Shown: positions 41,772-51,877, counted from the stretch's first letter. The stretch is 64,000 nucleotides of DNA from Methanofollis aquaemaris (GCF_017357525.1 NZ_CP036172.1:496001-560000); one strand, 5' to 3'. Numbers and translations are program-made. The notes: generated by a model from the letters alone, not told the origin.

Positions 41772-42647
41772 ATGTTCGAGGGAGTTTATCCAGCTATTAT
41801 TACTCCTTTTTCACGGACGCCTGACCGGGCTCTCGACCTTGAGGGCCTCCGGTCAAATATAGCATATTTGATCGAAGAAGGAGTCCATGGAATCGTCCCC
41901 TGCGGTTCGACCGGGGAATCTGCCACCCTCACCTTCGAGGAGCACGAGCAGGTGATCGGGGTGGCGGTGGAGGCGGCAGACGGCAGGATCCCGGTGCTTG
42001 CCGGGACGGGATCAAACAACACCGCCGAGGCGGTACGGTTCACGAAGGCGGCGCGTGACCTCGGGGCGGACGGGGCCCTGGTCATCAGCCCGTATTACAA
42101 CAAACCGAACCGCTCAGGACTGATCAAACACTTCACCGCCCTGGCCGACCTGGACATCCCGATCGTCATGTACAATGTCCCGGGGCGGACCGGACAGAAC
42201 CTCCGGCCCGACCTGGTCGTTGAACTTGCCGATCACCCCAACATCGTCGGGATCAAGGAGGCGAGCGGCGACCTTGAGCAGGTCTCCATGATCATCGAAG
42301 AGACGCAGGACAAGGACTTCGCCGTCCTCTCAGGCGACGATGCCCTCACGCTCCCGATCCTTGCTCTTGGCGGGGCGGGCGTCATCTCGGTCGCCGCCGA
42401 CCTCGAACCCGCACGGATGGTTGCGATGTACGAGGCCGTCCGGAGGGGCGACCTGGTCGAGGCGAGGAGGATCCATTACGGACTCTCACCGCTCTTCAGG
42501 GCGATGTTCATCGACACCAACCCCATCCCGGTGAAGACGGCCGCAGGGCTGCGCGGGATGGCCGCAGGGCCGGTCCGCCTCCCGCTCGACGAACTCGACA
42601 CCGAGAAGATCGAGGCGCTCAGGGAGGTGCTGCGGCATTATGACTAA
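41772..42647 (+). CDS. dapA: 4-hydroxy-tetrahydrodipicolinate synthase
   Basis: A 291-aa aldolase-type lyase condensing aspartate semialdehyde and pyruvate in lysine/diaminopimelate synthesis. The Schiff-base Lys lies in NIVGIKEASGDLEQV. Conserved GVHGIVPCGSTGESATL and YYNKPNRSGLIKHF (catalytic Tyr) are present. It overlaps dapB by 8 bases. Confidence 0.94.
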   Translation: MFEGVYPAIITPFSRTPDRALDLEGLRSNIAYLIEEGVHGIVPCGSTGESATLTFEEHEQVIGVAVEAADGRIPVLAGTGSNNTAEAVRFTKAARDLGADGALVISPYYNKPNRSGLIKHFTALADLDIPIVMYNVPGRTGQNLRPDLVVELADHPNIVGIKEASGDLEQVSMIIEETQDKDFAVLSGDDALTLPILALGGAGVISVAADLEPARMVAMYEAVRRGDLVEARRIHYGLSPLFRAMFIDTNPIPVKTAAGLRGMAAGPVRLPLDELDTEKIEALREVLRHYD

Positions 42648-43401
42648 GGTCGTTGTCTGCGGTGCCCTCGGACGGATGGGGACGATCATCGGGCGTCTGG
42701 TCACAGAATCTCCAGACCTCGAACTCGTCGGCGGCGTCGACATCAGGGAAGGCTCCTTCTATGGGGCACCTGTCGTCGAGGCCGAGAAGATCGGCGAGTT
42801 CCTTGACGAGGTGCGGCCCGACGTACTTATCGACTTCACGGTGGCAAGCGCATCGGTCGAAAACATCAAGGCCGCGGCATCGCGCGGCGTTGCCCTGGTC
42901 GTCGGGACGACCGGGTTCTCAGTCGAACAGCGCGAGGAGATCAGGACGGCAGTCGAGGGGCACGTCCCCGCGGTCATCTCCAGCAACTACAGTGTCGGCG
43001 TGAACATCTTCTGGAAACTGATCCGCGAGGCGGCGCGCCTCCTGCGCGAGGGGTACGACGTGGAGGTGACCGAGGCCCACCACCGCTACAAGAAGGACGC
43101 ACCGAGCGGCACGGCAAAGACCATCCTTGAGATCCTGGATGAAGAACTCGGTCCCCGCCCCCATGTCTACGGACGCGAGGGGATGAAGGAGCGGGAGAAC
43201 GAGATAGGCGTCCATGTGGTCAGAGGCGGCGATATCGTCGGCGATCACTCGGTGCTCTTTGCCGGGAACTACGAGACCATCGAACTCTCGCACCGTGCCT
43301 ATGACCGCGCAGTCTTCGCGAGCGGGGCCGTGCGGGCGGCGGCCTGGACCCATGGTCGGACACCGGGGATCTATTCGATGGACGACGTCCTGGGTCTCTG
43401 A
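42640..43401 (+). CDS. dapB: 4-hydroxy-tetrahydrodipicolinate reductase
   Basis: A 253-aa NAD(P)H-dependent reductase, the step after DapA. N-terminal nucleotide motif VVCGALGRMG, the conserved EAHHRYKKDAPSGTA (His and Lys active site) and VHVVRGGDIVGDHSVLFAG are clear. Coupled to dapA. Confidence 0.94.
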   Translation: MTKVVVCGALGRMGTIIGRLVTESPDLELVGGVDIREGSFYGAPVVEAEKIGEFLDEVRPDVLIDFTVASASVENIKAAASRGVALVVGTTGFSVEQREEIRTAVEGHVPAVISSNYSVGVNIFWKLIREAARLLREGYDVEVTEAHHRYKKDAPSGTAKTILEILDEELGPRPHVYGREGMKERENEIGVHVVRGGDIVGDHSVLFAGNYETIELSHRAYDRAVFASGAVRAAAWTHGRTPGIYSMDDVLGL

Positions 43402-43464
43402 CCGGGCAGTTCCATCGAAATCTATTTCTCTGTTTTTTGTGAAGATATAGAACGGAGTATTAGT

Positions 43465-43638
43465 ATGGTTGCAGTTGTTGACTCTGATCTGTGTGTTGGA
43501 TGTGAAACGTGCGTCGATGAGTGCCCGGCAGAGGCCATCACTATGGAAGACGGTATTGCGGTCGTCGACAAGGACCTGTGTACCGACTGCGGAACCTGTG
43601 TCGACGTCTGTCCGGCAGAAGCCATCCAGATGGAATAA
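43465..43638 (+). CDS. Two-cluster ferredoxin
   Basis: A 57-aa 2x[4Fe-4S] ferredoxin with motifs CVGCETCVDECP and CTDCGTCVDVCP. A ribosome binding site GGAG lies 8 bases before the ATG. It lies between dapB and asd in the lysine gene cluster and is probably a general electron carrier. Two nearly symmetric halves reflect the family's internal duplication. Confidence 0.95.
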   Translation: MVAVVDSDLCVGCETCVDECPAEAITMEDGIAVVDKDLCTDCGTCVDVCPAEAIQME

Positions 43639-43862
43639 TCTTTTCACCTTTTTTCTTTCGGATCTCTTCTGCCGATCCGCCGTGCACGCCTGGCCCCCTG
43701 CCTCCTGTCACCCGTGGATCGAAAGGCACATTTATCTATTTCGTTGCGTTCTTCACCAAATCGAATCTATCGCCCCCTTTAACGTCACTGATAGAGAAAA
43801 AATGGAGAATGCTCTGCAAAAGGAACATTTTAATAAACCTTCGCATATAGGTAGAGTCATCC

Positions 43863-44879
43863 ATGATTACGGTAGGAGTTCTCGGCGCAACCGGTGCCGT
43901 CGGTCAGAGGTTTGTACAACTCCTGGCCGATCACCCCTGGTTCGACCTCGGGGTGCTGACGGCTTCGGAGCGCAGTGCTGGCAAGAAGTATCGTGAAGCG
44001 GTCAACTGGCGCCTTGATGTGCCGTTCCCTGAAAACGCGGGAGAGGTTGTTGTCAGCCCCACCACCGCCGAGGCGGTCAGGGACTGCGACATCGTCTTCT
44101 CGGCGCTGCCTGCAGATATCGCAGGGAAAGTCGAGGTCGAGGTGGCTGCCGCCGGCGTTGGTGTCTGTTCCAACGCCAGTTCACATCGGATGGACCCTGA
44201 TGTCCCGCTCGTCATCCCCGAGGTCAATGCCGATCATCTCGGCCTCATCGAGGTGCAGCATGACCGGGGACGGGACGGTTTCATCGTCACCAACCCGAAC
44301 TGCTCGACGATTATGCTTACTCTCGCTCTTGCACCTCTATGGTCGCTCGGCTTCTCTGGCGTCCAGGTGGCGACGATGCAAGCGATCTCGGGCGCTGGCT
44401 TTCAGGGTATCGCCGGCATGGAGATCTTCGACAATGTGGTCCCCTTCATCAAGAATGAAGAGGAGAAGATGGAGACCGAACCAAGGAAGATCATGGGAAC
44501 ATTTGATGGTGCTGCGGTCGAACCGGCTTCCTTCTCGGTGAGCGCATGCTGTAACCGGGTGCCGGTTATCGATGGCCATACTCTCTCGGTATGGCTTGAC
44601 ATGGACCGACCCCTCGATGAGATCAGGCGGGCGTTCGAGGAGTACGTAGCACCGTTCTCCGGCCTGCCGACGCAGCCCGCAAAGTCTGTTGAGTACCTGA
44701 AGCAGCCCGACCGTCCACAGCCGAGGCTCGACCGGAACCGCGGCAATGGCATGACAGTATCGGTTGGAAGACTGCGGGAGGGGCCGAGATTCGCTGCACT
44801 CGGCCACAACACCATCCGCGGTGCGGCCGGGGCATCGGTCCTGAATGCCGAGTTAATTTATAAGGAGAAGTATCTCTGA
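43863..44879 (+). CDS. asd: Aspartate-semialdehyde dehydrogenase
   Basis: A 338-aa enzyme reducing aspartyl phosphate to aspartate semialdehyde for lysine, threonine and methionine synthesis. [17 protein letters not shown] binds NADP. The catalytic Cys is in [10 protein letters not shown]. The archaeal/fungal-type features [16 protein letters not shown] and [16 protein letters not shown] are visible. A TATA element (TTTTAATAAACC, 43828-43839) is 24-35 bases before the ATG, giving a leaderless start. Confidence 0.94.
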   Translation: MITVGVLGATGAVGQRFVQLLADHPWFDLGVLTASERSAGKKYREAVNWRLDVPFPENAGEVVVSPTTAEAVRDCDIVFSALPADIAGKVEVEVAAAGVGVCSNASSHRMDPDVPLVIPEVNADHLGLIEVQHDRGRDGFIVTNPNCSTIMLTLALAPLWSLGFSGVQVATMQAISGAGFQGIAGMEIFDNVVPFIKNEEEKMETEPRKIMGTFDGAAVEPASFSVSACCNRVPVIDGHTLSVWLDMDRPLDEIRRAFEEYVAPFSGLPTQPAKSVEYLKQPDRPQPRLDRNRGNGMTVSVGRLREGPRFAALGHNTIRGAAGASVLNAELIYKEKYL

Positions 44880-44902
44880 TTGACCATCAGCAGAGGTGGA
44901 CT

Positions 44903-45178
44903 ATGTTGAAAGACAACACAGTATTCGTCGGGAACAAACCGGTGATGAACTACGTGCTCGCAGTCGTTACCCAGTTCAACAATGGTGCAGATGAAGTGGC
45001 TATAAAAGCAAGGGGCAAGGCTATTTCAAGGGCTGTCGACACGGCGGAGATTGCCATCAACCGTTTTCTGGATGGGGTCGCAAAAAAGGAGATCCTCACC
45101 TCGACTGAGATGATCGATACTGACACAGGAAAGACGAACGTGTCGAGTATCGAGATTATTCTGTCCCAAAACCTCTAA
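44903..45178 (+). CDS. albA: Alba-family DNA/RNA-binding protein
   Basis: A 91-aa chromatin or RNA-binding protein. [20 protein letters not shown] and [20 protein letters not shown] match Alba, including the Lys-rich nucleic-acid surface. Abundant archaeal nucleoid protein regulated by acetylation in some species. It lies 23 bases after asd. Confidence 0.93.
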   Translation: MLKDNTVFVGNKPVMNYVLAVVTQFNNGADEVAIKARGKAISRAVDTAEIAINRFLDGVAKKEILTSTEMIDTDTGKTNVSSIEIILSQNL

Positions 45179-45246
45179 CAGGGACATACCTCTTTTTTTC
45201 CCCGACCAGAAAGGCTATATGATCTCTCGTAAGAGATCTATTCTGA

Positions 45247-45705
45247 ATGAGACGACTGGCGTATGGTCTTATGATCTTCCTGTGCCTCGCGGCGTTTGCG
45301 GTGCCCGCAACGGCTACGGAAAATGCATCTGAATATCGATATGGCTATATCACAGTCCAGAGCGTCGAGATCGATCTGGTCAACGAGGATGCAACCGTGA
45401 ACGTCACATATGCCGTCGACGATGGTGTTCAAGTTCTTGTCCATTTTCTCGGGATGAGCGACCTGCGCACCAAGATTACCGAGGCGGCAAACTTCCAGAA
45501 CGCCACTATAGAAGAGATTGGAATGGACCACGCGGTCCTCGCGGTCAATGGAGTGGCCAGGAGTTTTGATGACGGCACATTCCGCTTCTATGAACACGAT
45601 TTCCTGGTATCAGTCCCCCAGCTCACCGTGAAGTCGCCACAGGAACAGCGGGTCTATTACAACACCACCCGTCTGCCGGCAAGCATAGGATACTTCAGGA
45701 CGTAA
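45247..45705 (+). CDS. Secreted protein of unknown function (152 aa)
   Basis: Signal peptide (residues 4-24, ending PATA), then a beta-rich domain with EIDLVNEDATVNVTYAVDDG and VHFLGMSDLRTKITEAANFQ. No anchor is visible. Its layout parallels the secreted 167-aa protein at 26368 but sequence similarity is not obvious. Function unknown. Confidence 0.65.
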   Translation: MRRLAYGLMIFLCLAAFAVPATATENASEYRYGYITVQSVEIDLVNEDATVNVTYAVDDGVQVLVHFLGMSDLRTKITEAANFQNATIEEIGMDHAVLAVNGVARSFDDGTFRFYEHDFLVSVPQLTVKSPQEQRVYYNTTRLPASIGYFRT

Positions 45706-45799
45706 GTCCCGGTTTCTCAGATTCGTTTTAATTAGGTACAGAGGCCCCGGCTAACAGGCCAGGGAGAGATTGCCCTTTCACCTTCAATACATTTTTCCC

Positions 45800-46050
45800 G
45801 GCTCTGTTGAATCGCTCATGAAGCGAAAGCACGTCTCAGGCGTACTGTATGAACATTGTTCTGAGGGGATCTTCTGATCGACGGGCCTTCCCCCGCGCTC
45901 GCTCCGGGGGTAGTGCCCCCGGCACCGGGTTTGGGAAGGCGTGATGATCAGATGTGCCGCCCTCATCGCAGGATCTTTCTCGCCGTCTCGCGCCGGGGGT
46001 TTCAACCACGTATGCGTGAACCTGGAGTTCATGCCCAATTCTACAAAACC
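45800..46050. repeat. Dispersed intergenic repeat, copy 5
   Basis: Left end GGCTCTGTTGAATC (45800-45813), right end AATTCTACAAAACC (46037-46050). A hairpin core (CTGATCGACGGGCCTTCCC near 45876, and the complementary GGGAAGGCGTGATGATCAG) fits the family. No direct flanking duplication was found. The gap 45706-46259 has no convincing gene. Confidence 0.72.
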
Positions 46051-46259
46051 TGAAAAACCGATCCTCCCGATCGATACCCACACTCCACAGAAGTGCCCGG
46101 CGTGTGAGCATACGTACAGGGAGACTTGCGAGGACATTGGGTACCGGGAGTGTGAGTTTCAACTCCATACCGATCCCACTGCTGCTCGAGCCATCGCTCA
46201 GACAGACATATCGTGCCCGAGAAGGCCATCTGTCAACCAGCCGAAGTAGCGGAGCCTAA

Positions 46260-47393
46260 TTACAAACTCCGTCCTTCAGGGTGGGGTAGTTGACTCCCTT
46301 TTTTCTCGATCCAGCGGTTGATCAACGACTGGATGTACACCCCGACAAAAGCGAGGAAAAGCCCGGCGACCATCGAGTAGACCGCCCACTCCACCCCTGC
46401 GATCTCCTCGAACGGGAAATCCTTGATCATCGAGATCGAGAGCATGTATATGCTGATCCCATAGACGATGATCCCGATCGCCCCGATGAAGAAGGGGAGG
46501 ACGATCACCTTGCCGAGGTCGACAATCTCATGGAGATAGACATCGATGATCTTGCCGATCGAGGCGGTGAGTCCGGCCACGGTGAACCACCCGATCGCCC
46601 CGAAGGCGAAGGTCAGGATGTGAAGGAGGAGGCCCTCCTCAGTGTAGTACGCGAGGAGGCTGTTGAGGCCGATGATGATCCCGACGATCACAAATAAAAT
46701 CGCTGCGATATAGGAGACAAACGTGATCCGTCCCCGGTGCAGTGCGGTCTGGAGCGAGTTGATGCTGTAACTGAAGAACTCGTCCATCCCCAACCCTTTG
46801 AAGAGCAGATACAACCCGAGGGCCCCGACCACGATGATCGTCGCCCCTTCGGGGTACCCGATCAGGTACGCCGTCGCATAGATGAGCATCGCAAGGCCCA
46901 GGGGTATGAGAACCATCCTGGCGACCTTGGGGTCGTCGAGGAGTTTTTTGATGATATAGTAGGTCCCTTCGAGGTTCGGCATCTGGGTGACGATCACCCG
47001 CTGCACCCCGCTCACCACCATTCTCGACTGGACAACCGGGAGGACGTACTCATCCTCCGCACCATCGGAGATCAGAATGCAGGACTCCGCACCGGTCGAG
47101 TCGACAACCCCCATGAGGTCCGCGGCGATCTTACGGTCACCCTCGAGCATATGCATATGGTCGCCGGCAAGGAGGGCGACCTCGACCTCTTCGCCCTTCT
47201 CGACAAGGGCGTCGTACGTCTTGACCGCCTGGAAAATGGCATTGACATCAGAGTCTTCGGGGTCTGCGAGGCCCAGCGCTTCCGCAGCCTTCAGACATGC
47301 CTCCCTCCCGACCACCGGGCTTTTGACATTGGCCTTGAACCCAAGGTCGTCGTCCCGATCGACGCAGAGAATGAGTGTCGTGCCGTCAGCCAT
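46260..47393 (-). CDS. DUF373 family membrane protein
   Basis: A 377-aa protein. The N-terminal cytoplasmic domain (residues 1-140; TLILCVDRDDDLGFKANVKS) has the DUF373 pattern with an acidic DRDDD cluster. It is followed by about six transmembrane helices and a basic C-terminus. DUF373 proteins are common in methanogens; the function is unknown. TATA-like sequence is not obvious. Confidence 0.78.
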   Translation of the reverse strand: MADGTTLILCVDRDDDLGFKANVKSPVVGREACLKAAEALGLADPEDSDVNAIFQAVKTYDALVEKGEEVEVALLAGDHMHMLEGDRKIAADLMGVVDSTGAESCILISDGAEDEYVLPVVQSRMVVSGVQRVIVTQMPNLEGTYYIIKKLLDDPKVARMVLIPLGLAMLIYATAYLIGYPEGATIIVVGALGLYLLFKGLGMDEFFSYSINSLQTALHRGRITFVSYIAAILFVIVGIIIGLNSLLAYYTEEGLLLHILTFAFGAIGWFTVAGLTASIGKIIDVYLHEIVDLGKVIVLPFFIGAIGIIVYGISIYMLSISMIKDFPFEEIAGVEWAVYSMVAGLFLAFVGVYIQSLINRWIEKKGSQLPHPEGRSL

Positions 47394-47452
47394 TAAGAAG
47401 GTACGTTGTTTTCAAAGTAATAAATGGTTGCGAATGGACAGAAAAAAGGGTA

Positions 47453-48316
47453 TTAAATAAGTTTGGAACGCTGCAGGAGAAGAATGTCCTCGGTGGTGAG
47501 CTTCTCCCCGCCCTTGAAGAGATCGAAGATCCGCTCTGCTTCCTGGCGGACCTGCCGCTGCTCCTTCGTGACCTTGGTCTTCCTCTTCTTGTTGTGCAGA
47601 CCGGAGATGACCTTGTCATAGTCACGGAGTTCCTTCTGACAGGCGATGAAGGCCTGGTGCTCCTCGTCGGCTGCCTCCTGTGCCTCGACAAATGCCTTGT
47701 GCTCGGCGTCGGCATTCTCACGGGACTGGTCGGCCTTGCGGTAGAAATCGACCATCTGATCGTGGTGGTTCTGGGCAAGCTCGGCGACCTCGGTCACCCT
47801 GTCGTGGATATCGGAGGCCTGCTTGCGCAGATCCCGGGCGGCCTGGAGTTTGGTCTTGAGATCCTTGTTCTGCTCAAGTTCGTCTTCCTGCTCCTTGATG
47901 GAGGCCTTCATCTGCTTGATCTTGTCGATCAGTTCCCGTTCCTTGTCGGTGGTGAAGACTTCGGTCTGCTGCCGAAATTCCATCGACTCGATCTGCCGCT
48001 GGAGCTCCTTGACACTTGAGTTGCGCTGAAATGAGGAGTGCTCCTTCTTGAAAGACTCGATCTCGCCAAAGTACTCGTTCGCCTGGGCGTTGATCTCGTT
48101 CCTCTGAACCTTCAGCTCCTTGACCTCGGTGTTGTATTTGTCACGGAGCTCCTTGTTCTTCTGGGCCTCCTCAACGAACTCACGGGTCTGGCCGTTGAGT
48201 TTATTCCTCTCTTTGGCATGGGAACTGGCGAGGGCGTTCAGTTCGTTCCGCCTATCTTTGTGCTGTTCAGACTCGGAAAGAGATTTCTTTCTTTTTTCGA
48301 TCAGTTCATCCAACAT
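47453..48316 (-). CDS. Coiled-coil protein with C-terminal basic domain
   Basis: A 287-aa, almost entirely helical protein with heptads from residue 5 to about 240 (NELNALASSHAKERNKLNGQ; ELIDKIKQMKASIKEQEDEL). A small C-terminal domain (EAERIFDLFKGGEKLTTEDI) follows. Methanogens carry similar proteins, sometimes mis-annotated as phosphoserine phosphatase; no phosphatase motif is present. Likely RNA- or ribosome-associated, but that is a guess. A TATA-like CTCTATACAACTGG (48344-48357) lies upstream. Confidence 0.7.
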   Translation of the reverse strand: MLDELIEKRKKSLSESEQHKDRRNELNALASSHAKERNKLNGQTREFVEEAQKNKELRDKYNTEVKELKVQRNEINAQANEYFGEIESFKKEHSSFQRNSSVKELQRQIESMEFRQQTEVFTTDKERELIDKIKQMKASIKEQEDELEQNKDLKTKLQAARDLRKQASDIHDRVTEVAELAQNHHDQMVDFYRKADQSRENADAEHKAFVEAQEAADEEHQAFIACQKELRDYDKVISGLHNKKRKTKVTKEQRQVRQEAERIFDLFKGGEKLTTEDILLLQRSKLI

Positions 48317-48681
48317 GCTTTACCAATCCTCAAATCTCGGTACCAGTTGTATAGAGCCACCGGGTCTGTTGATGCACGGGCGGTGCCCGTAGGAACGTGA
48401 GGTGAAACAAAAGAAATGATACAACAAAAGATGCCATACGGAACAGAGACAGTCCTCCGTATCCTGTGCTCACAACGCTGTACATTGATGTTCAACTCCG
48501 ATACCCTCTGGTGCATCCGACTTTTCGGTGTGCCGATTGCACCATGGCGATCCGCGGTGGGATATACCAGGATTTCTAATAATTAACGTCATTGTTCGTA
48601 TTAAGCGTTTCGTTTGGGGCGAGGGGAATGAAAGCCGGTATCGCCGGTCCCGAAAAAAAGGGGGTTGTAGAGTTATACTGA
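48317..48681. other. Noncoding interval with promoter and terminator
   Basis: It holds the TATA box for the coiled-coil gene and, just after the ftsZ stop, the minus-strand T-run CCCCCTTTTTTTCGG (48651-48665), an archaeal T-rich terminator. The middle (48400-48600) contains an imperfect hairpin near 48510-48545 but no gene that I can support. Confidence 0.5.
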
Positions 48682-49830
48682 TCAGAGGAAGTCGATCAGG
48701 TGCCCGCTGGTCTTGTCCTGCGCGAAAGACCGCTGCGGAGCCGCCTGATGCCTTGCACGAGAAGCCGGTTCGCGGGAGGCCTGGAGCCCCGCATGGGCGC
48801 CGCCGAGGATCTGGGCGCTCTTGACCCCGGTCATGATGGCCATGACCCTGACCTTGCCCTCATAGTCGTTGTTCACCCGTGCACCCCAGATGACGTCGGC
48901 ATGGGGGTCGAGTTCATAGGTGAGGGAACTTGCGATCTCCTCGGCGTCCTGGAGAGTGAGGTCGCTGCCGCCGGTGATGTGGATGAGGCTGCCGGTGGCT
49001 CCCCGGTAGTCGATGTCAAGGAGCGGGTGGGAGAGACACTCGTGGACGACGCTCTCGGCCTTGTTCTGCTGCTTGCTCTCGCCGACGAGCATGCAGGCGA
49101 CGCCGCCCTTGCTCATGATTGCCCGTACGTCGGCATAGTCGATATTGATCAGAGAGGGCTGGGTGATCGTCTCCGAGATGCCCTTCACGGTCTCGGCAAT
49201 GAGCTGGTCCATCACCGAGAAGGCCTGGCCCAGGGGGAGGTTGGGGACATAGTTGATGAGCCGGTTGTTGTCGAGGACAATGACCGAGTCGGCGCTGGCG
49301 GCGAGTTGCTGGAGCCCTTCCTCGGCGCGCAGCAGCCTGGCCTTCTCCACCTGGAAGGGGTAACTGACCATCCCGACGACGATCGCACCCTGCTCCTTTG
49401 CGATCTGGGCCACGACCGGGGCCACACCGGTGCCGGTGCCGCCGCCCATCCCGGCCGTGATGAAACAGAGGTCCGCGGTCTCAAGGAGTTTCTCCAGGGT
49501 CGGGCGCGCCATCTCCGCAGCCCGCTTGCCGACGTCAGGGAACCCGCCTGCGCCCAGACCCTTGGTGAGAGACTTGCCGATGAGCACCCGCTTGTCGGCC
49601 TGGATCATGTCCAGGTGCTGCTTGTCGGTGTTGACGGCAATGGTCTCCGCCCCATTGACCTGCATGTGGTAGAGCCGGTTTATCGTGTTGTTGCCCGCGC
49701 CGCCACAGCCAACGATGACGATCCTGGGCTGGCCGAGGAAATCGTCTTCATCACCAATTACTCCTCCATTATATCTTGTTTGTTCCATTTCGGCATTTTT
49801 CAGTGCCTCATTGATGATCGTCTGCATCAA
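48682..49830 (-). CDS. ftsZ: Cell division GTPase FtsZ
   Basis: A 382-aa tubulin-like GTPase that forms the division ring. [28 protein letters not shown] (tubulin signature) and NTDKQHLDM (GTP contacts) are intact. The C-terminal variable linker ends in TSGHLIDFL, a likely partner-binding peptide. ATG at 49827 (or 49830). Preceded on the same strand by an RHH gene 8 bases upstream, presumably in the same transcript. Confidence 0.95.
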   Translation of the reverse strand: MMQTIINEALKNAEMEQTRYNGGVIGDEDDFLGQPRIVIVGCGGAGNNTINRLYHMQVNGAETIAVNTDKQHLDMIQADKRVLIGKSLTKGLGAGGFPDVGKRAAEMARPTLEKLLETADLCFITAGMGGGTGTGVAPVVAQIAKEQGAIVVGMVSYPFQVEKARLLRAEEGLQQLAASADSVIVLDNNRLINYVPNLPLGQAFSVMDQLIAETVKGISETITQPSLINIDYADVRAIMSKGGVACMLVGESKQQNKAESVVHECLSHPLLDIDYRGATGSLIHITGGSDLTLQDAEEIASSLTYELDPHADVIWGARVNNDYEGKVRVMAIMTGVKSAQILGGAHAGLQASREPASRARHQAAPQRSFAQDKTSGHLIDFL

Positions 49831-49837
49831 AATCCTC

Positions 49838-50014
49838 CTAAACCTTCACTGACACCTGGTCGCTCTCCCGCAACGCCCGGTCACCACGCTTCTCGACAAG
49901 ATCCCGTACCGCGTGCCGTACCGCCTCGGACACCGTTGGGAACTCACCGCTATCGACAAGCCTTTGAAGCATTTCGACCTGCTGTTTTGGAAGTCTGATC
50001 GTGATCCGCTCCAT
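49838..50014 (-). CDS. Ribbon-helix-helix regulator upstream of ftsZ
   Basis: A 58-aa RHH (CopG-type) DNA-binding protein: [18 protein letters not shown] gives the strand and first helix, and [19 protein letters not shown] the second. Start at 50014 has GAGG with 6-base spacing; an ATG at 50020 also exists. It is 7 bases from ftsZ. Upstream are several TCTGACA-type inverted repeats (50034-50093) that could be its operator, suggesting autoregulation and control of ftsZ. Confidence 0.85.
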   Translation of the reverse strand: MERITIRLPKQQVEMLQRLVDSGEFPTVSEAVRHAVRDLVEKRGDRALRESDQVSVKV

Positions 50015-50033
50015 CTTCATCCTCGGGGGGAAA

Positions 50034-50093
50034 TCTGACAATTGGCAGACGAGCGTATGCCAGTTGTCAGACAGAAAGATGCTATCTGTCTGA
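50034..50093. promoter_or_regulatory. Operator-like inverted repeats before the RHH-ftsZ pair
   Basis: TCTGACAA (50034-50041) is the complement of TTGTCAGA (50064-50071). TCAGACAGA (50067-50075) is complemented by TCTGTCTGA (50085-50093) with a 9-base spacer. The dense set of TCTGACA/TCTGTCTGA half-sites between the TATA region (about 50125-50135) and the RHH start is what an RHH repressor would use. Confidence 0.62.
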
Positions 50094-50213
50094 TCGCTGC
50101 ACCAGTTGAATGAATTAACATTATGATAGTATAAAAAGATTTTGAATTGCGTTTTTGCCGATGAGTATCCTTATATGGCATGGAATGCCAAATTTGCGTG
50201 AATACGTGTCGAT

Positions 50214-51212
50214 ATGACCTCGCAGATACCAGACAAGATTATTCACGGCGGGACCGTGCGGTGGCATAAGAAGCATTCTGAGATAGATCTCCTTGATTTC
50301 AGTGCGAGTATCAATCCCTTCCCCCCTACTGTCTCTCTCACCCCTCCTGATGAGGAGGCGATCACCTCCTATCCCGACGACCGGTATGAGGAGTTGAAGG
50401 AAGCGATCGCCGTACACTTCAGGAGGGCACCAGAGGAGGTCACTCTGGGCAATGGCTCGGTCGAGGTGATCCGCACTTTCTGTGCTGCCACCCTCGGCCC
50501 GGGCATGCGCGCCGCGATCATCCCGCCGACCTTCGGAGAGTACGAGATGGCGGCGCGCCTCGCCGGGGGAGCGGTCACCACCGATCCTCGGGGGGCCGCG
50601 GTCAGATTTCTCTGCAATCCCAACAACCCGGACGGTACGCTCACCGGCCGCGACGAAGTGCTCGCCCTCCTCGACAACCTCCCCGAAGGCCAGCGACTCT
50701 TTATCGATGAGGCCTTCATCGAACTCGCCGACCCGGCCGAGAGTGTCTCTGATGTACGTCACCGGGCGCTCTTTGTCTCCAGGTCGATCACCAAGTCCTT
50801 CGCCGTACCCGGCCTGCGGTTCGGCTTCGGCCTCGGCGACCCCGACCTCATCGCCGAACTCGAAGCCCGTCGCCTCCCCTGGACCGTCAACGCCTGGGCC
50901 GAGGCCTTCGCGCTACGTGCCCTCCGCCACGCCGACGATCTCGCCGAGTCCAGGCGGCTGATCAGGGGGGAGCGGGCATGGCTTACCCGCGAACTCCGGG
51001 CTCTCGGCCTCGCCCCATACCCATCCTCTGCCAACTACCTCCTGGTTCCGGTCCCGTGTCCGGCCTCCGACCTGGCCGCGACCCTGATGAAGCAGGGGGT
51101 GCTGGTGCGGGACTGCACATCCTTCGGCCTTCCCCATGCGATCCGGGTGGCCGTGCGGCGACTGGACGAGAACAGGAGACTTGTGGAGGCCATCGCTGGA
51201 TGCTTGCCCTGA
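50214..51212 (+). CDS. cobD: Threonine-phosphate decarboxylase-type aminotransferase (CobD/HisC family)
   Basis: A 332-aa PLP enzyme of fold type I. HGGTVRWHKKH and DFSASINPFPP at the N-terminus and FLCNPNNPDGTLTGRDEVL are CobD-like. The PLP Lys lies in SITKSFAVPGLRFG. CobD makes (R)-1-amino-2-propanol phosphate for cobalamin assembly. Position directly before CobY supports this over histidinol-phosphate aminotransferase. Its stop overlaps the cobY start. Confidence 0.82.
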   Translation: MTSQIPDKIIHGGTVRWHKKHSEIDLLDFSASINPFPPTVSLTPPDEEAITSYPDDRYEELKEAIAVHFRRAPEEVTLGNGSVEVIRTFCAATLGPGMRAAIIPPTFGEYEMAARLAGGAVTTDPRGAAVRFLCNPNNPDGTLTGRDEVLALLDNLPEGQRLFIDEAFIELADPAESVSDVRHRALFVSRSITKSFAVPGLRFGFGLGDPDLIAELEARRLPWTVNAWAEAFALRALRHADDLAESRRLIRGERAWLTRELRALGLAPYPSSANYLLVPVPCPASDLAATLMKQGVLVRDCTSFGLPHAIRVAVRRLDENRRLVEAIAGCLP

Positions 51213-51829
51213 TTCTGGCCGGCGGCCAGGGTTCCAGGCTCAACATGGGCGAAAAACCCCTGGTGACCATCTGCGGCCGACCGATGATCGAGTACGTCGT
51301 CGAGGCCTTCACCCTGGCCGGTTGCGAGACGGTGGTCGTCGCCTCCCAGCAGACCCCCTACACCAGAAACTGGTGCCGGGCCCATGGGATCTCTCTCTAC
51401 TCGGCAGGCGCCCGCGGGTATGTCGCGGACATCGTCGAGGCCGTCACCGAACTCGGCGAGGAGGGGCCGATCATCACCTCGGTCTCGGATATCCCCTGCG
51501 TCACCCCCGACCTGGTGACGAGAGTGCAGGAGGCCTATCAGGAGTCCGGCACCCCTGCCCTCTCCACCTGGGTGCCGGCGGCACACTGCACCGGGTCGGC
51601 ATTGCGGGCCTCGTATCAGGAGTATATCGACGGGGTCGCCGCCTGCCCGGCCGGGGTGAACGTCCTTCTCGGTGCCCGGATCGAGGAGGAGCAGAAGGAG
51701 TCTCGCCTCCTTATCGACGACCCTGCCCTCGGGCTCAACGTCAACACGCGCGCGGATCTCGCCCGTGCGGCGCGCCGTCTCTGTCCGGAAGCGGCGGGCG
51801 CATCCGACAGGTTCGGGCGTGAATCCTGA
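51200..51829 (+). CDS. cobY: Adenosylcobinamide-phosphate guanylyltransferase
   Basis: A 209-aa nucleotidyltransferase. MLALILAGGQGSRL, then GEKPLVTICGRPMIEYVVEA and the SVSDIPCVTPDLV Asp region are typical of the archaeal CobY family, which transfers GMP to adenosylcobinamide phosphate. It overlaps cobD by 13 bases. Confidence 0.87.
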   Translation: MLALILAGGQGSRLNMGEKPLVTICGRPMIEYVVEAFTLAGCETVVVASQQTPYTRNWCRAHGISLYSAGARGYVADIVEAVTELGEEGPIITSVSDIPCVTPDLVTRVQEAYQESGTPALSTWVPAAHCTGSALRASYQEYIDGVAACPAGVNVLLGARIEEEQKESRLLIDDPALGLNVNTRADLARAARRLCPEAAGASDRFGRES

Positions 51830-51877
51830 ATTTTATCCTTTAGAAACCATATTAACCTGCACGGTCGAAATCTCTCT

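Noticed and set aside
47453-48316. Phosphoserine phosphatase
   Set aside because: Similar methanogen proteins have carried that name, but no HAD-type DxDxT motif is present; the protein is a coiled coil.
48400-48600. Small RNA gene before the coiled-coil gene
   Set aside because: Only an imperfect hairpin is visible, without a promoter-terminator pair that would support a transcript.
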